NCBI RefSeq assembly: GCF_029023725.1 | Contig: NZ_CP119075.1 | Coordinates: 3,405,501 to 3,469,500 of the forward strand | DNA from: Synoicihabitans lomoniglobus | GTDB lineage: Bacteria; Verrucomicrobiota; Verrucomicrobiia; Opitutales; Opitutaceae | DNA: 64,000 nucleotides | Reading direction: 5' to 3' | Shown here: positions 54,895 through 61,512 of the stretch, piece after piece | How positions within the stretch are numbered: position 1 is the first letter of the stretch | Layout of the letters: every line of letters starts with the position of its first letter | The notes under the pieces: generated by a model | The model's database searches: none | What the model saw: only the letters and a program-made list of their open reading frames with translations | Told to the model about the DNA's origin: nothing | Translations under genes and position numbers: made by a program

Positions 54895-55139
54895 TCTCCC
54901 ACCACCATGGGCCCTCCGATCGCGGGCGCCAGCCATGTAAGCACACGATCTCGGTCTGCGACACGCCCCCCGCACCTTTACCCGTATCTGCCCAGGTAGG
55001 GCTGCTTCGCCGAAGCCGACGAACCCTTCCACCTGGAAAACCCCACGCTCCACCACCCCGCCGCCGCGCGCTCGGCGAGCACGCCCTACCCTTCCCGACC
55101 GACTTTTCACTGCGCCTTAGCACCGCGCTCCGGCCGGAA

Positions 55140-55160
55140 GTGTAACCATTATGGTTACAC
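55140..55160. repeat. 21-bp palindrome, copy 6
   Basis: Same sequence, central T, 110 bp before the ThuA-like start. Confidence 0.85.
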
Positions 55161-55269
55161 CCTCCGGGCGGCAACTCGCTGGCCCGGTCGGTCACTTAAC
55201 GAAAAACAAGGGTTGGACCGGGCGGGCGATTGCCGGATGCGGGCAGGTGTGCTCAGTTCATCGTTCTAC

Positions 55270-55911
55270 ATGAAACGAGCTCTCTTTATCAGCGGTGGCT
55301 GGGCTGGCCACATCCCCGAAGCATTTACGGCACGCTACGTCGCCGAACTGTCGAAACACGGCTTTGAGTGCCAGTGCGAGACCGAGACCGCCTGCCTCAC
55401 CCGGCTCGATCTCTCCGCGTTCGACCTGATTGTGCCCAACTGGACCATGGGCGAGTGGACCAAGGAAGAATCCAAAGCCCTGCGCGACGCCGTCCACGGC
55501 GGCGTGAACCTTGGTGGTTTCCACGGGGGTCTGGGCGACGCCTTCCGCGGCGACGTGGAATTCAAGTGGATGGTTGGTGGCATGTTCGTCGCCCACCCCT
55601 ACATCGGTGACTACGACATCACCGTGACCGATCCCGAACACGTGATCATGCAGGGTATCCCGACCGAGTTTCCCTACACCTCCGAACAATACTACATGCT
55701 GATGGATCCAGGCGTGCACGTCCTCGCCGAGACCCTCTACGTGTATGAAGGTAAATCCGTCCCCATGCCGATCGCATGGGTAAAACAATGGGGCAAGGGC
55801 CGCGTCTTCTACGCCGCCCTCGGCCACGAACTCGCCGAATTCGACCGTTGCCCCGCCGCCCTCGACCTCACCGTCCGCGGCCTCCGCTGGGCCGCCGGCG
55901 ACCTGGCCTGA
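55270..55911 (+). CDS. ThuA-like domain protein
   Basis: A 213-residue protein with a class I glutamine-amidotransferase-like fold (RALFISGGWAGHIPEAF; DLIVPNWTMGEW; GGVNLGGFHGGLGDAF; MVGGMFVAHPY; GKGRVFYAALGHE). ThuA proteins act in sugar metabolism, often beside Gfo/Idh/MocA dehydrogenases, as here (next gene 167 bp away). The ATG at 55270 is chosen. Catalytic role uncertain. Confidence 0.85.
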   Translation: MKRALFISGGWAGHIPEAFTARYVAELSKHGFECQCETETACLTRLDLSAFDLIVPNWTMGEWTKEESKALRDAVHGGVNLGGFHGGLGDAFRGDVEFKWMVGGMFVAHPYIGDYDITVTDPEHVIMQGIPTEFPYTSEQYYMLMDPGVHVLAETLYVYEGKSVPMPIAWVKQWGKGRVFYAALGHELAEFDRCPAALDLTVRGLRWAAGDLA

Positions 55912-55914
55912 AAA

Positions 55915-56055
55915 TTAACCACGAAATACACTAAAAACACGAAAGGGCCTCGCCGCTCGAACCATGTGAACCCAACGGCGATACGGCGCGGCCAAACCAG
56001 GATACAAGCCGACGCAATCTCCCGAAACTTTCGTGTGTTTCGTGTATTTCGTGGT
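55915..56055. repeat. Inverted repeat of the AACCACGAAATACAC family
   Basis: Left arm TTAACCACGAAATACACTAA and AAACACGAAAG (55915-55945), right arm CTTTCGTGTGTTTCGTGTAT and TTCGTGGT (56028-56055). The pair spans the gap between the ThuA and dehydrogenase genes and could fold into a long hairpin. Confidence 0.75.
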
Positions 56056-56078
56056 CTCTCCCTTTCATCCCTATTCCC

Positions 56079-57182
56079 ATGTCTGATACCCTTAAAGTCG
56101 GCCTCATTGGCTGCGGTAAAATCTCCGGCGCCTACTTTGAAGGCTGCCAAAATTATCCCATCATCGAGCTCACCGCCTGCGCCGATCTCAATGTCGACCT
56201 GGCGCGCAAAACCGCCACCGACCACGGGCTCGCATTCGGCGGTTCGACCGAGGACCTGATCGCCCGCGACGACGTCGACTTGATCGTCAACCTCACCATC
56301 CCGGCCGCGCACACCGCGATCAACCACGCCGCCCTCGCCGCCGGTAAACACGTCTACTGCGAGAAACCCTTCGCACTCACGGCGTCGGAGACCGCCGCCC
56401 TCGTCAGCCAAGCGGCCACTGCGAACCTCCGCCTCGGCAGCGCTCCCGACACGTTTCTCGGCGCGGGCCTGCAGACCGCCCGCAAGCTCATCGACGACGG
56501 GGTCATCGGCACCCCTGTTGCCGCCACGGCCTTCATGCTTTGCCCCGGTCACGAGACGTGGCATCCGAATCCGGATTTCTACTACAAGTTTGGCGGCGGT
56601 CCGATGTTCGACATGGGCCCGTATTACCTCACCGCCCTCGTCAACCTGCTCGGCCCGGTCGCCCGCGTGACCGGCTCCGCCCGCAAGACCTTTGCCGAAC
56701 GCACGATCACGAGCGAGCCGCGCGCGGGTGAAAAAGTGACCGTCGATATTCCAACGCACTTTTCCACCACGCTCGAGTTTTCCGGCGGCCCGATCGGCAC
56801 GATGGTCATGAGCTTCGACACGCCCAAAACCAACCTGCCCAACATCGTCATTCACGGCACGGCCGGCACCCTACGCGTGTGCGATCCGAATCGCTTCGAC
56901 GACCCCTGTTTCTTCAGCCCGGCGGGTTCCGACAAATTTGATCCCGTGCCGATGACGCACGCCGAGGGACGCGGTCGCGGCAGCGGCGTCGCCGACATCG
57001 GTCATGCCCTGCGCAGCGGTCGTCCGCACCGCACCGATGGCCGGCTCGCGCACCACGTGGTCGAGCTCATGGAAGCCGCCACGCGTTCCAGCGACGAAGG
57101 TCGTCACATCACGATCGAATCCACCTGCGACCGCCCCGCCCCCGTCCCCGCCAACATCGCCTCCAGCGTCTTCGAGGACTAG
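56079..57182 (+). CDS. Gfo/Idh/MocA-family oxidoreductase
   Basis: A 367-residue NAD(P)-dependent dehydrogenase: VGLIGCGKISGAYFEGCQN in the Rossmann region, AGKHVYCEKPFALTASE (EKP motif with catalytic Lys), GGGPMFDMGPYYLTALVNLL and a C-terminal beta-sheet. With ThuA upstream it probably acts on a sugar or inositol-like compound, oxidising it at one carbon; the substrate is not readable from sequence. Confidence 0.88.
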   Translation: MSDTLKVGLIGCGKISGAYFEGCQNYPIIELTACADLNVDLARKTATDHGLAFGGSTEDLIARDDVDLIVNLTIPAAHTAINHAALAAGKHVYCEKPFALTASETAALVSQAATANLRLGSAPDTFLGAGLQTARKLIDDGVIGTPVAATAFMLCPGHETWHPNPDFYYKFGGGPMFDMGPYYLTALVNLLGPVARVTGSARKTFAERTITSEPRAGEKVTVDIPTHFSTTLEFSGGPIGTMVMSFDTPKTNLPNIVIHGTAGTLRVCDPNRFDDPCFFSPAGSDKFDPVPMTHAEGRGRGSGVADIGHALRSGRPHRTDGRLAHHVVELMEAATRSSDEGRHITIESTCDRPAPVPANIASSVFED

Positions 57183-57290
57183 GATCTAACGCCAACGCGC
57201 AAAGGCAGCAGAGCTTCACCAAGTATCGGATGGGTTTCCGGCTTGGCGTCTCTCTGCGCTCTTCGTGTCTTCGCGTTAAAATTTCTCCGC
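57183..57290. repeat. Inverted repeat of the AACGCGAAGACACGAAG family
   Basis: Left GATCTAACGCCAACGCGCAA and right CTTCGTGTCTTCGCGTTAAA form loose complementary arms; the motif is a commonly dispersed repeat in bacterial genomes. Confidence 0.45.
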
Positions 57291-57764
57291 TCAGCTCCGG
57301 CCGATGCCGAGTTTGCGGTCGAGCGAGTATTTGCCGGGGCCGGCCAGGAACAACGTGAGGTAGGCGAACGCGAACAGGAAGGCCGTCTCGCCACCGTGCG
57401 GGGCACGGAAGCCCATGTGGTGATGGAAAATCCACGCCACCATCATCACGGAAAACAAGACCAACGACTGCAGCCGCGTGACCAGACCGAGCGCAATCAG
57501 GATGCAGCCAAATGTCTCCGACCACGCAACGATAACGTAACTCAACTCGCTCGAAATCCCGAGGTAGTTGGGGAACGTGTGAAACTCCGCCTTGGCCCCC
57601 GCGAGGGAAAACCAGTTGGGCAATCCAGCGGAATCATCCTGCCAGCCGGTGAGCTTTCCCCAGCCGTGGTAACGGATCATCACAAAGGAAAAAGCGACGC
57701 GGTATAGCAGCAGACCGAGGTCGGCGTTGAGCGGGATGAGATTCAGGCCGAGGTATTTTTTCAT
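57291..57764 (-). CDS. DoxX-family membrane protein
   Basis: A 157-residue inner-membrane protein with four helices (GLLLYRVAFSFVMIRYHGWG; LSYVIVAWSETFGCILIALG; LVLFSVMMVAWIFHH; AFLFAFAYLTLFLAG), as in DoxX/SURF4-like proteins thought to help thiosulfate or redox homeostasis. The ATG at 57764 is chosen over an upstream frame. Function in this organism unknown. Confidence 0.85.
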   Translation of the reverse strand: MKKYLGLNLIPLNADLGLLLYRVAFSFVMIRYHGWGKLTGWQDDSAGLPNWFSLAGAKAEFHTFPNYLGISSELSYVIVAWSETFGCILIALGLVTRLQSLVLFSVMMVAWIFHHHMGFRAPHGGETAFLFAFAYLTLFLAGPGKYSLDRKLGIGRS

Positions 57765-57854
57765 GGGGTAAAGATGACCGATCGTGCCGCGACGAAACGG
57801 GGAAGCAATTCCGCCAGTTTCGTCCGTTGAGCATGAAAACCGACCGCACCGCGC

Positions 57855-57878
57855 GGACGTCGCAGGCAACGCCCCTAC
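57855..57878 (-). repeat. GTAG-footed REP element
   Basis: On the minus strand GTAGGGGCGTTGCCTGCGAC and four more bases: the REP form with a variant loop. Confidence 0.6.
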
Positions 57879-57965
57879 CTGCGGAGCCCGCGTCTGACGG
57901 AGAATCCCGGCGGCATCCGCTCGCCATGTCGCGAAACCTATGCGTTGGTTTTCGCTCCTGTCACC

Positions 57966-58901
57966 ATGCCTCCGATCGTTCTACTCATCATTGGTCTCGC
58001 TATTCTCACCCTCGGTGCGGAGTTGCTCGTGCGTGGGGCATCGGCGCTCGCGCTCAAACTCGGTCTCACGCCGTTGGTCATCGGTCTGACGGTCGTCGCG
58101 TTTGGCACCAGCGCGCCGGAATTGGTCGTCAGTCTGCAAGCCGCCCAACGCGGGGCCGCGGCCATCGCGGTCGGCAACGTCATCGGCTCCAACTTGTGCA
58201 ATCTCGCGCTGATCATGGGCCTGTGCGCCTTGGTCAAACCGCTCACCGCCAGCCATGCGGTGATCCGCCGCGAGGTGCCGTTGCTCATCGGCGCGACCCT
58301 GCTGGGGGGCGCGTTTTTGTGGAACGACCATCTCGGCGTGGGCGAGGCTGCGTTGCTGTTCATCGGATTGCTCTTTTACACCGGACTCACGTTGCGGTCG
58401 GCCAAGCAGGATCCCGATCAATCACTCGGCGCCGACGTGCCCAAACCCATCTCCCTCCCACTCGCCGTCGTGGGCGCGCTCGGTGGTCTCGGTCTGTTGC
58501 TCTACGGCTCGGATCTCTTCGTCGACGGGGCCGTGACGCTCGCCCGCGAGTGGGGTTGGAGTGAAACCGTGATCGGCCTCACGATCGTGGCGATCGGCAC
58601 GAGTCTGCCGGAACTGGCGATCTCAGTCGTCGCGGTCTCGAAGGGCGAACACGATGTGGCGGTCGGTAATCTGGTGGGTTCGAGTTTGTTCAACATCCTC
58701 GGTATCCTCGGCGCCGCCGGCTTGGCCAGCGGCGGCACCGCGGCGGCGTTGCAACACGTCGATCTCCTCGTGCTTGTCGTCATCACCGTCGCCATTCTAC
58801 CACTCGTGCGCACGGGCGGACGCGTCGACCGCTGGGAAGGCGCCGCCCTCGTCGTCGCCTACCTCGGCTACACCATCTGGCTGGTGCGCGGCGCGGGCTG
58901 A
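57966..58901 (+). CDS. Calcium/sodium antiporter (CaCA family)
   Basis: A 311-residue membrane protein with the two alpha-repeats of Na+/Ca2+ exchangers: VAFGTSAPELVVSLQAAQRG with GNVIGSNLCNLALIMGL in the first half, and VAIGTSLPELAISVVAVSKG with VGNLVGSSLFNILGILG in the second. The two-half symmetry and about ten helices are complete. It likely exports Ca2+ with Na+ or H+. The ATG at 57966 is chosen. Confidence 0.9.
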   Translation: MPPIVLLIIGLAILTLGAELLVRGASALALKLGLTPLVIGLTVVAFGTSAPELVVSLQAAQRGAAAIAVGNVIGSNLCNLALIMGLCALVKPLTASHAVIRREVPLLIGATLLGGAFLWNDHLGVGEAALLFIGLLFYTGLTLRSAKQDPDQSLGADVPKPISLPLAVVGALGGLGLLLYGSDLFVDGAVTLAREWGWSETVIGLTIVAIGTSLPELAISVVAVSKGEHDVAVGNLVGSSLFNILGILGAAGLASGGTAAALQHVDLLVLVVITVAILPLVRTGGRVDRWEGAALVVAYLGYTIWLVRGAG

Positions 58902-59010
58902 CGCCCATGCCCTCAGGTAAAGCCCCACATCGGCCGCCCGCTCGCGGGCGCATTTACGCATGACCGCCGCCGGGCTGGCTTTTCGGTCCGGGAGTTGCTG
59001 AAATTTGATC

Positions 59011-59793
59011 ATGCAGGTGTTACCTCCCCAAGAAGACCCGGAAGATCTGGGCCCGTTTCAATTCGGTGTATTGGTGCTTTCGCTCGTGTTGCTGGCCGGA
59101 TTGGGCGCGGAGTTGGCCTTCCAGGTTCCGGAGGAAATCCAACGCCTCGTCTTCTACATTGATACGACAATCTGTGGTCTGCTCTTCATCGATTTCGCCA
59201 TCCGCTTCGCCAAGGCCGATTCCAAGTGGCGGTTCATGAAGTGGGGCTGGTTTGATCTGTTGGCGGCGGTGCCGGCGATCGAGGCCTTTCGCATTCTGCG
59301 CGTGGTGCGCGTCGTGCGCCTGCTCATCGCCATCCGGTCCGTGCGCCGCCTCTACAAGATCCTGTGGGAGAGCAAAACCAGCGCCGGCCTGACCGGCATC
59401 CTCGTGTTCACCTTCCTCGTGATTTCGTTTGGCTCCACCGGCATCCTCATCGCCGAGCTCGACGAACCCGAAGCCAACATCCAGACCGCCAACGACGCGC
59501 TGTGGTGGAGCATCACCACCACCACGACCGTGGGTTACGGCGACAAATATCCCGTCACCACCTCCGGCCGTATCATCGCAACCTTCGTGATGATCGCGGG
59601 CATCGGACTCTTCGGCACCCTCAGCGGTGTCGCCGCCAGTATTTTTCTCGGCGACGACAAGGATGAACCCGCCTCACGCGAAGCCCAACGGTTGATGTTG
59701 GAACAGCTGAAAGCCATGCAGGGGGAGATTCGTGAACTACGGGAGCAGCAGCCGGCACCAGCTTCGACGCACAAGCCGCCCGCCCAAACCTGA
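59011..59793 (+). CDS. Voltage-gated potassium channel-like protein
   Basis: A 260-residue six-helix channel. S4 has regularly spaced Arg (RILRVVRVVRLLIAIRSVRR), the pore carries the selectivity filter in TTTTTVGYGDKYPV, and the last helix is GIGLFGTLSGVAASIFL. A cytoplasmic coiled coil (LMLEQLKAMQGEIRELREQQ) ends it. It conducts K+ and probably senses voltage. The ATG at 59011 is preferred over a TTG 6 bp upstream. Confidence 0.9.
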   Translation: MQVLPPQEDPEDLGPFQFGVLVLSLVLLAGLGAELAFQVPEEIQRLVFYIDTTICGLLFIDFAIRFAKADSKWRFMKWGWFDLLAAVPAIEAFRILRVVRVVRLLIAIRSVRRLYKILWESKTSAGLTGILVFTFLVISFGSTGILIAELDEPEANIQTANDALWWSITTTTTVGYGDKYPVTTSGRIIATFVMIAGIGLFGTLSGVAASIFLGDDKDEPASREAQRLMLEQLKAMQGEIRELREQQPAPASTHKPPAQT

Positions 59794-59849
59794 TCGATTT
59801 CGTGTGCCAGCCAGCCGCGCGTGTTCCATCCACCACGCCGACGCGTTCC

Positions 59850-60025
59850 GGTCTTCGCGAGCGAAGCCCTACGCCAGCAGCACGCTCCATCCTGACGTAG
59901 GGGCGTCGCTCGCGACGACCGCACGCGTCCCCCCCACCACGCCGACGCGTTCCGGGCTTCGCGAGCGAAGCCCCTACCCCAGCAGGACGCTCCATCCTGA
60001 CGTAGGGGCGTCGCTTGCGACGACC
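59850..60025. repeat. REP cluster upstream of the RAYT gene (two head-to-head pairs)
   Basis: Pairs: minus 59850-59872 with plus 59897-59920, and minus 59954-59977 with plus 60002-60025. Both pairs have a 24-bp spacer. The whole unit (pair plus flanks) is itself tandemly repeated with a period of 104 bp. Plus members read GTAGGGGCGTCGCTCGCGAC or with TT in the loop. Confidence 0.9.
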
Positions 60026-60066
60026 GCGAACTTGCCCAGACGATTCGCCTCATCACAATCCTGACC

Positions 60067-60618
60067 ATGCCGACCGGTCCTCAGCGGCAAACTGCCCGCC
60101 TTTTGCTCGGCCGTGTTTCGGCTCCGGGCGCGGTGTATTTTGTGACCATGTGCACCAGCAAGCGCGCTCAGGTGCTCACCCTCGCCCATAACCTCTCCTC
60201 CGTGCGTTCCACATTGGCCGATACGTTCAGCCACGACAACTCATTGCACGCCGCCTGTGTGATGCCCGACCACGTTCATCTCCTGTTCACTTTGGGCAAG
60301 CGCCTCACTGTCGGCCAGGTGATGGGCAAATTTAAGGCATCCGTCCGCCGCCGCTCCGACAAACTGTGGACGTGGCAACGCAACGGTTTCGAACACCGAC
60401 TGAGAGAAACCGAAAGCGAAGCGGACTACGCGTTCTACATTTTCATGAATCCTTACCGAGCGCACCTCGTTCCTATTACTACTGCGTGGTCTGGATGGTT
60501 ATGCGAGGACCCCCTGCGCTATCGATTCCTCGCCGGTTTGAAACCAGACGGCACGCCCCCGCCGGAATGGCTCAACTACGATAAATCAATCGCCGCCAAA
60601 ATCGACCGCTCTTCGTAG
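60067..60618 (+). CDS. REP-associated tyrosine transposase (RAYT)
   Basis: A 183-residue HUH single-strand transposase of the Y1_Tnp/RAYT family. The HUH motif is H69-V70-H71 in CVMPDHVHLLF, and the conserved Tyr124 lies in FYIFMNPYRAHL. Such enzymes cut single-stranded DNA at REP hairpins with a GTAG or related tetranucleotide foot and can move or maintain REP elements without mobilising themselves. Here REP clusters lie on both sides, and its stop codon is part of a REP foot. The protein looks intact. Confidence 0.9.
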   Translation: MPTGPQRQTARLLLGRVSAPGAVYFVTMCTSKRAQVLTLAHNLSSVRSTLADTFSHDNSLHAACVMPDHVHLLFTLGKRLTVGQVMGKFKASVRRRSDKLWTWQRNGFEHRLRETESEADYAFYIFMNPYRAHLVPITTAWSGWLCEDPLRYRFLAGLKPDGTPPPEWLNYDKSIAAKIDRSS

Positions 60619-60920
60619 GGGCGTCGCTCGCGACGACCGCTCGCGTTCCCCCCACCACGCCGACGCGTTCCGGTCTTCGCGAGCGAAGCCCCTACCCCAG
60701 CAAGACGCTCCATCCTCCCGTAGGGGCGTCGCTTGCGACGACCGCGCTTCATCCTGCTTAGCCACGCCCACCGCAGCGGCGCTTTCGGCGAAAGCGCCCT
60801 ACCTTCAACCGCGCTCCAGCCCATCACGACACCACGCCGCCGCGTTCCGGGCTTCGCGAGCGAAGCCCCTACCCCAGCAGGACGCTCCATCATGACGTAG
60901 GGGCGTCGCTCGCGACGACC
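60615..60920. repeat. REP cluster downstream of and overlapping the RAYT stop codon
   Basis: Members: plus 60615-60638 (its GTAG contains the RAYT stop TAG, 60616-60618), minus 60672-60695, plus 60720-60743, minus 60778-60802 (GGCGCTTTCGGCGAAAGCGC then CCTAC), minus 60849-60872, plus 60897-60920. The pairs 60672/60720 and 60849/60897 each have a 24-bp spacer. Confidence 0.9.
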
Positions 60921-61170
60921 GCGCTTCATCCACCAGCACCCCCGCGTTCACTCCACACACCCTGAGTAAAACCGTTGGGCGTCCCCACCCCACGATGATC
61001 TCGGTTTCAGATTCTCAAAATTTTCTGTAACCCGACGCCGGCTCCGCGGGTATCTCTCCTTGACATTCTACAGGAAGAAGGTCGTTCATGTAGACAATCT
61101 AGGAAAGTCCCATTGGACCCGATTTCCGACCTGCCCCTTATTTCCCACTTCAAACTTCTTACTTACCAGA
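60921..61170. other. Region upstream of the PadR gene
   Basis: No further REPs. Beyond the promoter and operator annotated at 61060-61094, nothing is recognised. Confidence 0.5.
61060..61094 (+). promoter_or_regulatory. Candidate PadR promoter with TCTACA/TGTAGA inverted repeat
   Basis: A TTGACA hexamer (61060-61065) overlaps an inverted repeat TCTACA (61067-61072) and TGTAGA (61089-61094) with a 16-bp spacer. TAGACAAT at 61091-61098 is a possible extended -10. PadR proteins bind such dyads near their own promoters, so this may be the autoregulatory site. Confidence 0.5.
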
Positions 61171-61512
61171 ATGGCCAAAACTGACCTCCTGCAAGGCACG
61201 CTCGACATGCTCATCCTCAAATCGCTCCAGCTGGAGCCGATGCACGGGTTCGGCATCAGCGTGCGCATTCGCCAAATTTCTTCCGAGGTGCTCCGTGTCG
61301 AGCAGGGGTCGCTCTACCCGGCTTTGTATAGGCTGGAGGAGCAAGGTTGGATCACGTCCGACTGGGGCATCTCGGAAAACAATCGCAAGGCCAAGTTCTA
61401 CGAGATCACGAAGCTTGGCCGCAAACAACTCGAGCGCGAAACCGCCAACTGGGCTCGCCTCTCCCTCGCCATCAATACCGTCCTTGGTGCCAAGTTGGAG
61501 GACCTCGGATGA
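61171..61512 (+). CDS. PadR-family transcriptional regulator
   Basis: A 113-residue winged-helix repressor ([70 protein letters not shown]). It overlaps the permease ATG by 4 bp (ATGA). PadR genes next to ADOP-type permeases are usual in Acidobacteria and Verrucomicrobia, where they regulate the permease operon. Confidence 0.92.
   Translation: MAKTDLLQGTLDMLILKSLQLEPMHGFGISVRIRQISSEVLRVEQGSLYPALYRLEEQGWITSDWGISENNRKAKFYEITKLGRKQLERETANWARLSLAINTVLGAKLEDLG

Larger units (their letters stand above)
54749..55269. repeat. Intergenic region with two 21-bp palindromes and two REPs
   Basis: Between the divergent membrane-protein and ThuA genes. Palindromes at 54874-54894 and 55140-55160; REP plus at 54996-55018 (GTAGGGCTGCTTCGCCGAAG then CCG) and minus at 55068-55088 (ends CTAC). 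No gene is seen; both genes must be driven from this repeat-rich stretch. Confidence 0.8.

Noticed and set aside
59850-60920. An insertion sequence of the IS200/IS605 type.
   Set aside because: The transposase-like gene has RAYT features and no terminal IS ends or TnpB partner are visible; the surroundings are REPs rather than IS hairpins.
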